From Leeuwenhoekiella nanhaiensis (GTDB lineage Bacteria; Bacteroidota; Bacteroidia; Flavobacteriales; Flavobacteriaceae): 64,000 nt of DNA. The notes under the pieces are model-generated. The model did not search any database and was not told the origin of the DNA. It saw only the letters and a program-made list of their open reading frames with translations. A program made the translations under genes and the position numbers. Shown here piece by piece: positions 27,764 to 36,803 of this stretch. Positions within the stretch are counted from its first letter, which is position 1; every line of letters begins with the position of its first letter. Where the stretch lies: assembly GCF_002744755.1 (NCBI RefSeq), contig NZ_KZ319290.1, positions 257,750 through 321,749 on the forward strand. The letters are read 5' to 3'.

Positions 27764-29271
27764 TGCCAAACAGAGTCAGACTTAACTACCGTATAATTTT
27801 TCACCTGATGGGCTTACTGCTGCTCTTTAATGGCGGCTTTATGCTTATATCAGCAATAATTGGCTATTTCTACGATGATGTATCGGTAGCGCTGGGGATC
27901 ATTTCAGCCGGACTCATCACTATTTTTGTAGGATTGGTGTTTATGTTTTTTACCCGGGATCACAAAAAGGAGATCCAAAAGCGGGAGGGTTATATTGTGG
28001 TTACGTTTGGATGGATATTTATGTCTCTGAGTGGCTGTCTTCCTTATTTATTTACGGGTTCTATACCTTCTATCACGAATGCCTTTTTTGAAACCATAAG
28101 CGGTTATACCACGACAGGAGCTTCTATTTTAAATGATATAGAAGCCATCCCAAACGGAATTCTGTTTTGGCGCAGCACCACCCACTGGATCGGAGGGATG
28201 GGTATTATCGTTTTGGCTATTGCAATCTTACCTTTGTTGGGAATTGGCGGGATGCAGCTCTTTGCTGCCGAAGCACCGGGCCCCAACGCGGATAAACTAC
28301 ACCCGCGTATTACCGATACAGCAAAGCGGCTTTGGCTGATTTATTTTGGCTACACCGTTGCCGAAACCATACTGCTTAAAATTGCCGGGATGTCTTTTCT
28401 TGATGCGATAAACCATGCGATGAGTACGCTTTCTACCGGTGGTTTTAGTACCAAAAATGCCAGTGTTGCGTATTGGAATGATACTCCCATCATACAATGG
28501 ATTATTATTGTATTTATGTTCCTGGCAGGTACAAACTTCGTGTTGAGTTATTTTGCCTTTAAAGGAAAGCTGCGTAATGTGTGGAAGGACGAAGAGTTTA
28601 AACTTTACTTTTCATTTATTCTGGGTTTCACTGTTCTTATTGTGGCGATCATACTTTTTAGGGCTGACGTAAGTGCTTCTTCAATAGACCATCCCATGGT
28701 TTTAGGAAGGTACGAGAGTGCTTTGAGGCATGGCCTCTTCCAGGTAATTTCAGTCATTACCACAACGGGTTTTGTGTCGGCAGATTTTACAATGTGGGCG
28801 CCTTTTGCCACCATAATCTTCTTTGGATTGATGTTTTTAGGAGGCTCGGCGGGTTCTACTTCGGGTGGAATAAAAGTGGTGCGGCATTTAATGATCATTC
28901 GTAACGGTCTGCTGGAGTTTAAACGCACCCTGCACCCGAATGCTATTTTACCGGTACGCCATAATGGTAAGGCGGTGCCTAAAGAAATCGTATTCAATAT
29001 TCTAGGCTTTTTTATTCTCTATCTTTTAGCCTGGATCATCGGTGCTTGTGGTCTGGCTTCTATGGGTCTTGATTTTCCAACAGCTCTGGGCGGTTCCGCC
29101 TCCTCTTTAGGTAACGTGGGACCTGCATTTGGAATATTAAGTCCGGTGAACAATTTTGATGCCCTTCCTGCAGTCGGGAAGTGGTGGTGTGCCTTTTTGA
29201 TGCTTATTGGTCGTCTTGAACTCTTCACTGTTTTGATACTGTTAACGCCGTTCTTTTGGCGTAATCGCTAG
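27763..29271 (+). CDS. trkH: Trk potassium uptake channel subunit TrkH
   Basis: The 502-residue polytopic membrane protein has the four-fold MPM repeats of K+ transporters. Pore-loop segments SGYTTTGASIL, STGGFSTKN, TTTGFVSAD and SSLGNVGPAF carry the filter glycines. SAGSTSGGIKVVR and HRPIGGMGI-like segments (HWIGGMGIIVLAIAILP) are also typical. It forms the membrane pore for K+ uptake with TrkA, encoded just upstream. Length is typical for the family. Confidence 0.96.
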   Translation: MPNRVRLNYRIIFHLMGLLLLFNGGFMLISAIIGYFYDDVSVALGIISAGLITIFVGLVFMFFTRDHKKEIQKREGYIVVTFGWIFMSLSGCLPYLFTGSIPSITNAFFETISGYTTTGASILNDIEAIPNGILFWRSTTHWIGGMGIIVLAIAILPLLGIGGMQLFAAEAPGPNADKLHPRITDTAKRLWLIYFGYTVAETILLKIAGMSFLDAINHAMSTLSTGGFSTKNASVAYWNDTPIIQWIIIVFMFLAGTNFVLSYFAFKGKLRNVWKDEEFKLYFSFILGFTVLIVAIILFRADVSASSIDHPMVLGRYESALRHGLFQVISVITTTGFVSADFTMWAPFATIIFFGLMFLGGSAGSTSGGIKVVRHLMIIRNGLLEFKRTLHPNAILPVRHNGKAVPKEIVFNILGFFILYLLAWIIGACGLASMGLDFPTALGGSASSLGNVGPAFGILSPVNNFDALPAVGKWWCAFLMLIGRLELFTVLILLTPFFWRNR

Positions 29272-29351
29272 TATCGGTTAACTTTACAGAAAAAGAAATT
29301 AGGTCTGATTCAAAGATTATCAGATTTCATTTTAAGCTAAAAGGAAGCGTT

Positions 29352-30329
29352 TTGAAAAAGTACGATCTCATTATTATTGGAGCCGGCCCTATAGGTCTGG
29401 CCTGTGCCATTGCTGCAAAAAAGGCGAATCTTGAATATCTGGTTTTGGAAAAAGGAGTGCTGGTAAATTCCCTTTACAATTTCCCGGAGCAGATGACCTT
29501 TTTCTCCACCTCTAACTTACTGGAAATAGGTGATGTACCTTTCGTAGCGCACAATGATAAGCCCACCCGTAAGGAAGCCTTAGAGTATTACCGCCGGGTT
29601 TATGATAGCTGGAAGCTCAACGTACGCCTGTACAGTCCGGTGGAACACATGGAGAAGGATGGTGATTCTTACCGTATTAAAACGCCAAAAGAAGATTTTA
29701 AAACCGAAGCAGTAATTGTATCTACCGGTTTTTACGATACGGCTCGTAAACTCAACATTCCGGGAGAGGAGTTGCCCAAAGTGAAACATTTTTACGACAG
29801 TCCGCATCCATATGTCAACCAGAAAATACTGGTGATTGGTGCGGCAAATTCGGCTTGTGATGTGGCGCTTGAGACCTATTATAAGGGAGCTGAGGTCACC
29901 ATGGCCATTCGGGGTGACGAGATTTACAAAAAGACCAAATACTGGATAAAACCCAATATTGAAAACCGAATCAAGGAAGGTTCGATCAAGGCGTATTTCA
30001 ATACAACTGTTAAGGAGATCAAACCTTATTCGGTTGTTTTAAACACGCCCGATGGAGAGATTGAGATTGAAAATGATTTTGTCCTCGCGATGATAGGCTA
30101 TACGCCAGATTATTCGCTTTTCGAAAACCTGGGACTGCCTATTGACGAGGAAGATGCTAAAAAACCCATTCACCATCCCGAAACGCTTGAAACGCCCTTG
30201 TCTAATGTTTATGTTGCCGGAGTAATCAACAGCGGGATGCGTACCAGCAAACTCTTTATCGAAAACACACGGGTACACGCAGATATGATCATTAAAGACC
30301 TAATGGCAAAGCGGACGGAGACGGTCTAA
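29352..30329 (+). CDS. ypdA: YpdA-type putative bacillithiol disulfide reductase
   Basis: The 325-residue flavoprotein has an N-terminal FAD site (DLIIIGAGPIGLACAIAAKK) and a central NADPH site (VIGAANSACDVALE), plus the family-typical YNFPEQMTFFSTSNLLEIGD stretch. There is no CxxC redox pair, as expected for YpdA rather than thioredoxin reductase. YpdA reduces bacillithiol disulfide; some Bacteroidota make bacillithiol. The start is TTG at 29352, giving MKKYDLIIIGAG; no in-frame ATG is available nearby upstream. It stands alone between trkH and the fasciclin gene. Confidence 0.85.
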   Translation: MKKYDLIIIGAGPIGLACAIAAKKANLEYLVLEKGVLVNSLYNFPEQMTFFSTSNLLEIGDVPFVAHNDKPTRKEALEYYRRVYDSWKLNVRLYSPVEHMEKDGDSYRIKTPKEDFKTEAVIVSTGFYDTARKLNIPGEELPKVKHFYDSPHPYVNQKILVIGAANSACDVALETYYKGAEVTMAIRGDEIYKKTKYWIKPNIENRIKEGSIKAYFNTTVKEIKPYSVVLNTPDGEIEIENDFVLAMIGYTPDYSLFENLGLPIDEEDAKKPIHHPETLETPLSNVYVAGVINSGMRTSKLFIENTRVHADMIIKDLMAKRTETV

Positions 30330-30421
30330 TTTGTTAATATTTTGCTAAAGCCCAATATCCTAAAACCAACAGCTTCCTGACCAACGTATGTGTAGGTGTA
30401 ACTAAAAAAAAAACTTACACT

Positions 30422-30982
30422 ATGAAAATCAAAAATGTATTCGCAGCTTTAGTAATGACTTGCTCACTCGCTGTATCTTCAACAGGTTTTGCTCAGGAAA
30501 CCAAAATGGTAGGTGGGGCAGAAATGTATCCTACAAAGAACATTGTAGAGAATGCAGTAAACTCTAAAGATCATACAACTCTGGTAGCCGCAGTACAGGC
30601 TGCAGATTTGGTTGAAACACTACAAAGCGAAGGACCCTTCACTGTTTTAGCACCTACAAATGCTGCTTTTGAAAAACTACCTGATGGTACCGTTGCCAGC
30701 TTATTGAAGCCTGAGAATAAGAAGGCCTTACAAGGTGTTTTAACCTACCACGTTATTGCAGGAAAAAACAGTGCTGCCGATATTATTGCAGATATTAAGG
30801 CAGGTAATGGAGTGGCAGAATGGACAACCGTTAACGGTCAAACCCTTTACGGAATGCTAGATGGAGATATGGTAAAAATCAAAGATCAGGCAGGTAATGT
30901 TGCGACCGTAACTATTGCTGATGTAAACCAGTCTAACGGAGTGATCCACGTAATTGATACCGTTTTGCTTCCTAAAATGTAA
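30422..30982 (+). CDS. Secreted fasciclin (FAS1) domain protein
   Basis: The 186-residue protein has a signal peptide (ending near STGFAQE) and one FAS1 domain (about 35-185). The H1 and H2 boxes are FTVLAPTNAAFEKLPDGTV and VIHVIDTVLLP, with the YHVIAGK motif between them. FAS1 proteins are cell-surface or periplasmic adhesion-like proteins; the ligand here is unknown. A bidirectional terminator follows 27 bp after the stop. Confidence 0.92.
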   Translation: MKIKNVFAALVMTCSLAVSSTGFAQETKMVGGAEMYPTKNIVENAVNSKDHTTLVAAVQAADLVETLQSEGPFTVLAPTNAAFEKLPDGTVASLLKPENKKALQGVLTYHVIAGKNSAADIIADIKAGNGVAEWTTVNGQTLYGMLDGDMVKIKDQAGNVATVTIADVNQSNGVIHVIDTVLLPKM

Positions 30983-31009
30983 ACGAAACCTATTTGAATT
31001 AGCCAATAA

Positions 31010-31037
31010 AAAAAGCGACCCGTTGAGGTCGCTTTTT
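31010..31037. terminator. Bidirectional terminator between the fasciclin and aminotransferase genes
   Basis: An 11-bp perfect stem (AAAAAGCGACC / GGTCGCTTTTT) with a 6-nt loop sits between two convergent genes. It has A/T tracts on both sides, so it can serve both strands. Confidence 0.9.
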
Positions 31038-31057
31038 CTGTTTTATATAGCTCCTAA

Positions 31058-32254
31058 TTAAGAAACCGCTTTCTTGATGCGGGCCAAAGCTTCTTTGATT
31101 TGATCCTGACTTGCGGCGTATGAAATACGGATACAGTTGGGATTTCCAAAAGCTTCACCGGTTACAGTTGCAACATTTGCTTCTTCCAGCAAATAAATTG
31201 CAAAGTCTGAAGCATTGTTAATCGTCTTTCCGTTTAGGGTTTTGCCTATAAAGTGTGTGATGTTCGGAAATACATAGAAAGCACCTTCAGGCTCAACGCA
31301 TTCAAAACCTTCAATATCGCTGAGTAAATCTAAAATAAGCTTTCTACGCTCTTTAAATTCATCAACCATATATTGAATCTTGCTCACAGGCGCTTCAAGG
31401 GCTGTAATTACGGCACGCTGCGCAATACAGTTGGCACCACTGGTTACCTGCCCCTGAATTTTATTACAGGCGCGGGCAATGTACGATGGGGCTCCAATGT
31501 ACCCAATACGCCATCCGGTCATAGCAAAAGCTTTCGCAACTCCGTTAACCGTTACCGTACGATCGTACATATCTTCAAACTGAGCCATACTGGCGTGACC
31601 GCCTACATAATTGATGTGCTCGTAAATCTCGTCACTTACCACAACGATGTGTGGGTATTTTTGCAATACATCTGCAAGAGCACGAAGCTCCTTCTCGCTG
31701 TAAATAGAACCACTAGGGTTACAGGGCGAACTGTACCAAAGCATTTTGGTCTTTGGGGTAATCGCTGCCTCAAGCTGCTCAGGAGTCATCTTAAAGTTGG
31801 TATCGATAGAAGTTTGTACTTCTACCGGAACACCTTCCGCCAGTTGAACGATATCTGCATAGCTTACCCAATACGGGCAGGGTAAAATCACTTCGTCACC
31901 CGGGTTTATGCATACCTGTGCGATATTGTATAAAGACTGCTTGGCTCCGGTTGAAACCACAATCTGACTGCGATCGTAGGTAAGATTATTGTCTCTTTTA
32001 AATTTAGTAATGATCGCATCTTTAAGCTCTACATAACCGTCAACCGGTGAGTAGGAGTTGTAGTTATCATTTATAGCTTGTATAGCGGCATCTTTAATAA
32101 AATCTGGAGTGTTGAAGTCAGGCTCACCCAGGCTAAGGCCTATGATGTCTTTTCCTTCCGCACGCAGTTCACGTGCTTTTGCGGCCATTGCAAGCGTAGC
32201 AGATGCGGCCAAATTATTGATTCGGTCAGATAGTTGATTGGTAAGTGTTTCCAT
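31058..32254 (-). CDS. PLP-dependent aminotransferase, class I (aspartate aminotransferase type)
   Basis: The 398-residue protein is a fold-type I aminotransferase of the I-gamma group. Motifs are LSLGEPDFNTPDFI, the PLP-phosphate region STGAKQSLYN, SSPCNPSGSIY, VVSDEIYEHINY, the Schiff-base lysine in VNGVAKAFAMTGWRIGYI, and ISYAASQDQIKEAL near the end with the substrate arginine just before it. It probably transaminates aspartate, or a related amino acid, with 2-oxoglutarate. It lies 12 bp after the desaturase gene on the same strand. Confidence 0.93.
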   Translation of the reverse strand: METLTNQLSDRINNLAASATLAMAAKARELRAEGKDIIGLSLGEPDFNTPDFIKDAAIQAINDNYNSYSPVDGYVELKDAIITKFKRDNNLTYDRSQIVVSTGAKQSLYNIAQVCINPGDEVILPCPYWVSYADIVQLAEGVPVEVQTSIDTNFKMTPEQLEAAITPKTKMLWYSSPCNPSGSIYSEKELRALADVLQKYPHIVVVSDEIYEHINYVGGHASMAQFEDMYDRTVTVNGVAKAFAMTGWRIGYIGAPSYIARACNKIQGQVTSGANCIAQRAVITALEAPVSKIQYMVDEFKERRKLILDLLSDIEGFECVEPEGAFYVFPNITHFIGKTLNGKTINNASDFAIYLLEEANVATVTGEAFGNPNCIRISYAASQDQIKEALARIKKAVS

Positions 32255-32266
32255 TAAGAAATTAAA

Positions 32267-33373
32267 TTAAGCAGATTGTAAATTGGGTTGCGCACCCATT
32301 TCTTTTAAGTACTTAAAATGAGCAATAATCGCTTTACGTGTAGTTTTATACTCATTGTAAGGCAGGTTAAACTCCTGCGCGGTTTCCCGTACAATTTTAG
32401 AAATCTTGGTATAGTGAATATGACTGATGTGCGGGAAAATATGGTGCTCCACCTGATGGTTAAGCCCTCCTGTAAACCAGTTTACGATTCGGTTTTTAGT
32501 CGAAAAGTTAACAGTGGTAAACAACTGGTGAATAGCCCAGGTGTTTTTCATAGTGCCCGATTTGTCAGGTAGCGGCATATCAGCCTCATCAATAACGTGT
32601 GCTAATTGAAACACCACGCTAAGAATAACCCCAGCGGTGTAGTGCATCACAAAAAAGCCGATTAGAACTTTCCACCACGCGATATCTAAAATCAATAACG
32701 GAAGCACAATCCAGATTGCGACATAAATGAGTTTGGTGATTACCAGTTTTGTCCATTCAATTTTTGGATTTGGAAATTCACCGTAAGACAACTTACGTTT
32801 CAGATAGCGTTTCATCTGAAGAAAATCGGTAGTAATCGCCCAGTTGAAGGTGAGCAAACCGTAAAGAAAAATAGAATAGTAATGTTGAAAACGGTGATGT
32901 TTATACCACGGGGCGTGTTTGGAGAAGCGCAGAATACGACCTGCTTCCAGATCTTCATCGTGCCCGTGAATATTGGTATAGGTATGATGCAGTACATTGT
33001 GTTGTACCTGCCAGTTATACACATTTCCGGCAAGAATGTAAATGCTGCTTCCCATCATTTTGTTTACCCACTTTTTCTTCGAAAAGGATCCGTGATTCCC
33101 GTCGTGCATCACATTCATTCCCACACCGGCCATTCCCACGCCCATAACAATAGTGAGCAGGAGCTGCGCCCAGCCCGGAAGGTTAAGCGTAAGAATCAGA
33201 AAGTAGGGTGCCAGAAACAGAGAAAACATCACTGCTGTTTTCAGGTATAGTTTCCAGTTACCGGTACGTTCTACATTGTTTTCTTTAAAGTAAGTGTTTA
33301 CGCGCTTATTCAGGGTGCGGAAGAACTTAGCCGAATCAACCCTTGAGAATTTTATTGTTTTAATATTTTCCAT
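32267..33373 (-). CDS. Membrane fatty acid desaturase (acyl-CoA/acyl-lipid type)
   Basis: The 368-residue di-iron membrane enzyme carries the three histidine boxes: HDGNH, HNVLHHTYTNIHGHDED and HQVEHHIFPHISH. The last box has the Gln-for-His form seen in front-end desaturases, but no fused cytochrome b5 domain is present. Four or more hydrophobic segments are visible. It would introduce double bonds into membrane fatty acids, useful for cold adaptation. The ATG at 33373 (MENIKTIKFSRVDS) was preferred to 33427, which would add a segment lacking family features. Confidence 0.92.
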   Translation of the reverse strand: MENIKTIKFSRVDSAKFFRTLNKRVNTYFKENNVERTGNWKLYLKTAVMFSLFLAPYFLILTLNLPGWAQLLLTIVMGVGMAGVGMNVMHDGNHGSFSKKKWVNKMMGSSIYILAGNVYNWQVQHNVLHHTYTNIHGHDEDLEAGRILRFSKHAPWYKHHRFQHYYSIFLYGLLTFNWAITTDFLQMKRYLKRKLSYGEFPNPKIEWTKLVITKLIYVAIWIVLPLLILDIAWWKVLIGFFVMHYTAGVILSVVFQLAHVIDEADMPLPDKSGTMKNTWAIHQLFTTVNFSTKNRIVNWFTGGLNHQVEHHIFPHISHIHYTKISKIVRETAQEFNLPYNEYKTTRKAIIAHFKYLKEMGAQPNLQSA

Positions 33374-33424
33374 AGAAATTATGCTTAGCAAAACCCCAGA
33401 ACAGAGGTGTTTGTAACGCAACCT

Positions 33425-33432
33425 CAAAAATA
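33425..33432 (-). promoter_or_regulatory. -7 promoter element of the desaturase gene
   Basis: TATTTTTG on the minus strand matches TAnnTTTG, about 50 bp before the ATG at 33373. It also argues against the longer ORF start at 33427. Confidence 0.4.
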
Positions 33433-33485
33433 AGATTTATATCTTTTTAAGGCCTGCAAATACCGCAATTTAACGCAGTAAAACC

Positions 33486-33493
33486 TAATTTTG
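33486..33493 (+). promoter_or_regulatory. -7 promoter element of rsmG
   Basis: TAATTTTG matches TAnnTTTG and lies 18 bp before the rsmG ATG. No clear -33 element was found. Confidence 0.45.
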
Positions 33494-33511
33494 TTGCCGT
33501 AATTTGCATTT

Positions 33512-34141
33512 ATGGAACTTATAAAACACTATTTCCCTAATCTGAGTGAAAATCAGCTTGTTCAGTTTGAAAAACTCAACGAGCTTTATCAGGACTGGAA
33601 CCTGAAAATCAACGTGGTTTCGCGTAAAGATATCGACGAGATTTATTTACGGCACGTCTTGCATTCTTTGGGCATTGCAAAAGTGCAGGCTTTTAATCCG
33701 GGTAGCAAGGTTCTTGATGTGGGTACCGGTGGAGGCTTTCCGGGAGTGCCGTTGGCTATTATGTTTCCGGAGACGCAATTTCATCTGGTAGACAGCATTG
33801 GTAAAAAAATCAAGGTAGTTGATGAGGTAGTTGCAGGTTTAGGATTAACCAATGTACAAACGACCAATGATCGGGTTGAGAATGTACCCGGCAGTTATGA
33901 TTTTATAGTGAGTAGGGCTGTGGCGCAAATGGAAACTTTTGTGCACTGGACCAAAGGAAAAATTGCCAAAAAGAGCACTCACGAACTGAAGAACGGTATT
34001 CTGTATCTAAAAGGAGGAGATTTAACCGAAGAACTGAGTTTATATACAACGGCAAAGATTTACGATTTGTCAGATTATTTTAAAGAGGAATTTTTTGAGA
34101 CTAAAAAGGTGGTGCACTTACCTTTGAAGTTTAAAGGATGA
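33512..34141 (+). CDS. rsmG: 16S rRNA (guanine527-N7)-methyltransferase
   Basis: The 209-residue SAM enzyme methylates G527 of 16S rRNA. It shows family motifs: LVQFEKLNELYQDWNLKINV, RKDIDEIYLRHVLHSL, motif I VLDVGTGGGFPGVPLAIMFP, HLVDSIGKKIKVV and FIVSRAVAQME. Length is standard. It is a single-gene unit with its own -7 element and a strong bidirectional terminator. Confidence 0.97.
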   Translation: MELIKHYFPNLSENQLVQFEKLNELYQDWNLKINVVSRKDIDEIYLRHVLHSLGIAKVQAFNPGSKVLDVGTGGGFPGVPLAIMFPETQFHLVDSIGKKIKVVDEVVAGLGLTNVQTTNDRVENVPGSYDFIVSRAVAQMETFVHWTKGKIAKKSTHELKNGILYLKGGDLTEELSLYTTAKIYDLSDYFKEEFFETKKVVHLPLKFKG

Positions 34142-34146
34142 TAAAC

Positions 34147-34174
34147 AAAAAAGCGACTTCTCAGTCGCTTTTTT
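34147..34174. terminator. Bidirectional terminator between rsmG and a small unknown gene
   Basis: A 12-bp perfect stem (AAAAAAGCGACT / AGTCGCTTTTTT) with a 4-nt loop separates the two convergent genes, flush against both stop codons. Confidence 0.92.
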
Positions 34175-34452
34175 TAGGTTCGTAACATATTATAATAGGT
34201 ACGATTGCATCGGTTTCCAAAACTTCTCAGGAAATCCTGAGCGCGGTTAAGGAGGGTCGTGCGTTCCTGTTGATCAATCTCAAGGAGGCTGTCTTCAAGC
34301 TGCTTTAGTTTTTCATCAATACTTTCAGGGTCGCGTACCAGATATAATTTTTCCTTTTTACGGGTTATTTTTCGATTTCGTTTCTTCCTGGTTACGTCAA
34401 TAACGGAATATTTCACTTTCAGGACGTACATCTTATTTTCATCATTCTTCAT
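34174..34452 (-). CDS. Small basic protein of unknown function
   Basis: The 92-residue protein was not recognised. The N-terminal half is strongly basic (RKKRNRKITRKKEK), and the middle is a charged helix (SIDEKLKQLEDSLLEIDQQE) ending in LNRAQDFLRSFGNRCNR. No signal peptide or membrane span is seen. It fills a 460-bp gap between convergent rsmG and the pruA terminator, has no overlapping competitor and ends at a terminator, which supports a real gene. The start could also be the ATG seven codons later (MYVLKVKYSV). A nucleic-acid-binding role is possible from charge only. Confidence 0.55.
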   Translation of the reverse strand: MKNDENKMYVLKVKYSVIDVTRKKRNRKITRKKEKLYLVRDPESIDEKLKQLEDSLLEIDQQERTTLLNRAQDFLRSFGNRCNRTYYNMLRT

Positions 34453-34549
34453 AATTCCTCTATTTATTAAGTAAAGTTACTAAAAAAATATTTGGTAACA
34501 TTAAATTTACATTAGCATAACATTTAGATAATATTCAATTAGAGTTCGA

Positions 34550-34580
34550 AAAAAATGCCATCTTTCAAAGATGGCATTTT
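34550..34580 (-). terminator. Terminator of pruA
   Basis: A near-perfect inverted repeat (AAAATGCCATCTTT and AAAGATGGCATTTT, 34552-34580) runs on the minus strand into TTTTTTTCG. It lies 21 bp after the pruA stop. Confidence 0.88.
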
Positions 34581-34601
34581 AAATGTATATAAATCAGTGA
34601 T

Positions 34602-36230
34602 TTACTCTCCTAAAAACGGGTAACGGTAGTCTGTAGGCGTTACAAAGGTTTCCTTAATTAATCGAGGAGAAACCCAACGCAACAGGTTTAAAGCACTACC
34701 TGCTTTATCGTTAGTACCTGATGCCCGTGCACCACCAAAAGGCTGTTGACCAACGACAGCTCCTGTAGGCTTATCGTTGATGTAGAAGTTACCGGCTGCA
34801 TTTTGTAATGCCTGAGTAGCTTCGGTAATTGCGTAACGATCTGCTGCCAAAACAGCTCCGGTTAATGCATATTCACTTGTGGTATCAACCAGTTTTAAGG
34901 TTTCACTCCACTTTTCATCCTCATAAACATAAACGGTTACTACAGGGCCAAAAAGCTCAGTAGTCATCGTAGTATATTTAGGATCTGTGGTTAAAATTAC
35001 TGTTGGCTCTACGAAATATCCTTTCGAATTATCGTAATTACCTCCGGCAATAATTTCGGCATTTGAATCCTTTTTAGCCTGATCAATGTACTTAGCAAGT
35101 TTGTTAAATGAACCTTCGTGAATCACGGCAGTGATGAAGTTGCTCATATCTTCGGGAGATCCCATTTTAAAGGATTTGATGTCTTTAACAACCAAATCTT
35201 TCACCTTAGACCACATTGATTTTGGAATGTACACCCGGCTCGCCGCGCTACATTTTTGCCCCTGAAATTCAAAAGCTCCTCGGGAAATAGCCGTTGCTAC
35301 CTGTTGTGGATTAGCAGTAGGATGTGCAAGGATAAAGTCTTTACCACCTGTCTCGCCTACGATGCGTGGATAAGTTTTGTAGTTATGAATGTTAGCTCCA
35401 ATTTTTGCCCAGATTCCTTTAAATACGGTTGTAGAACCGGTAAAGTGAATTCCGGCAAAATCAGGGCTGTCCAGAACGGTATTGGTGATCATTTCAGGAT
35501 CACCCATCACCATATTGATTACACCTGCTGGTACTCCGGCTTCCTCAAAAACTTCCATAATTACCTGAGCAGAATAAACCTGGCTGTCACTAGGTTTCCA
35601 AACTACGGTATTACCCATAAGCGCGGCAGAGGCTGGTAAATTTCCGGCGATAGCCGTAAAATTAAAAGGAGTAACGGCGTAAACAAAACCTTCAAGTGGG
35701 CGATATTCTACGCGGTTCCAGGCAGCAGATGTAGACTCTGGCTGGTCTGCGTAGATTTCGCTCATATACTGTACGTTGAAACGAAGGAAATCAATAAGCT
35801 CGCAGGCAGAATCAATTTCGGCCTGATAGATATTTTTAGATTGTGCCAGCATAGTAGCAGCATTGATCTTCGCACGGTAAGGTCCCTGAATCAATTCGGC
35901 AGCTTTTAAAAAGATGCCTGCGCGGTGTTCCCAAGGCATTTGAGACCACTTTTTGCGTGCTTCAAGAGCGGCGGCGATTGCAGCTTCAATATGTTTTTTT
36001 TCGGCAAGCTGGTATTCACCCAGTTTGTGCTTGTGCTCGTGTGGAGGCGACATTGGGCTGGTATTGCCGGTTTCTATTTTTTTTCCGTCTATGTATAAAG
36101 GTACATTTACGGTACTGTTGTAAAGTTCTTTGTAGGCTTTTAAAACCGCGTCGCGCTCCGGTGTGCCGGGAGCATAGGTTTTTACGGGCTCGTTAATAGC
36201 TACGGGTACTTCAAAAAATCCTGTTGACAT
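34602..36230 (-). CDS. pruA: L-glutamate gamma-semialdehyde dehydrogenase (P5C dehydrogenase)
   Basis: The 542-residue ALDH-family enzyme oxidises glutamate semialdehyde to glutamate in proline degradation. It carries VTPFNFTAIAGNLPASAALM (cofactor region), the general-base region VGETGGKDF, the catalytic Cys in FQGQKCSAASRVY, and a C-terminal PFGGARASGTNDKAG. It is the single-function dehydrogenase form; no proline dehydrogenase domain is fused or adjacent. A TACCTTTC stretch on the minus strand near 36318 is one mismatch from the -7 consensus. Confidence 0.96.
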   Translation of the reverse strand: MSTGFFEVPVAINEPVKTYAPGTPERDAVLKAYKELYNSTVNVPLYIDGKKIETGNTSPMSPPHEHKHKLGEYQLAEKKHIEAAIAAALEARKKWSQMPWEHRAGIFLKAAELIQGPYRAKINAATMLAQSKNIYQAEIDSACELIDFLRFNVQYMSEIYADQPESTSAAWNRVEYRPLEGFVYAVTPFNFTAIAGNLPASAALMGNTVVWKPSDSQVYSAQVIMEVFEEAGVPAGVINMVMGDPEMITNTVLDSPDFAGIHFTGSTTVFKGIWAKIGANIHNYKTYPRIVGETGGKDFILAHPTANPQQVATAISRGAFEFQGQKCSAASRVYIPKSMWSKVKDLVVKDIKSFKMGSPEDMSNFITAVIHEGSFNKLAKYIDQAKKDSNAEIIAGGNYDNSKGYFVEPTVILTTDPKYTTMTTELFGPVVTVYVYEDEKWSETLKLVDTTSEYALTGAVLAADRYAITEATQALQNAAGNFYINDKPTGAVVGQQPFGGARASGTNDKAGSALNLLRWVSPRLIKETFVTPTDYRYPFLGE

Positions 36231-36414
36231 GCTTAATTCTTTTTTGGTTTCTCCACAGATGTGGATTGGCTTCTGATTTTTTTCGTCAGAAGAATTATTT
36301 TTTTGTAATGGCGCGAAAGGTACAAAATTCTAAAGCCACGCCCTAAGAATAGGCTAACAGTATTGTGAAGAATGTGTGTACTGAATCTGATCTTTGTAGA
36401 TCTTTAAAATACAA

Positions 36415-36801
36415 TTAGTTAAGGTTGAATTTTGAATTGAGCTTAAAGGTGGGGATGCCTACCTGAAACTGCGTAGAACTACTGAAGTTTATCATGGTGT
36501 AATGACCATTCATCGCTCCAAAGGGCGACTTAAGCAAACAGCCTGAAGTATACTGATGATGTTCGCCGGGTTGAAGTACGGGCTTTTTGCCAATTACTCC
36601 CTCGCCTGTGACCTGCTCAATATCATTAAGCGAATCATAAATCGTCCAGCAGCGGCTGAGTAATTTTACGGTATCCCGGCTGTTATTAGTAATAGTGATA
36701 GTATAGCCAAAAGCATAAAACACCTCGCTGTTTTTTGAAAATGCGCCTTCAAAATGGGTTTCAACCGAAACTTTTATGCCTTTTGTTACTTGCTCTACCA
36801 T
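36415..36801 (-). CDS. apaG: ApaG domain protein
   Basis: The 128-residue protein is a single ApaG (DUF525) beta-sandwich. Conserved segments are VFYAFGYTITITNNS, LLSRCWTIYDS, VIGKKPVLQPGEHHQYTSGC and GAMNGHYTM. ApaG has been linked to cobalt/magnesium sensitivity in Salmonella, but its molecular role is unclear. It lies 2 bp downstream of the DUF3667 gene, so the two are cotranscribed. Confidence 0.92.
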   Translation of the reverse strand: MVEQVTKGIKVSVETHFEGAFSKNSEVFYAFGYTITITNNSRDTVKLLSRCWTIYDSLNDIEQVTGEGVIGKKPVLQPGEHHQYTSGCLLKSPFGAMNGHYTMINFSSSTQFQVGIPTFKLNSKFNLN

Positions 36802-36803
36802 TA

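Noticed and set aside
31373-31885. Plus-strand ORF of 170 codons inside the aminotransferase gene
   Set aside because: It is antisense to a conserved PLP enzyme, with no recognisable domain or promoter.
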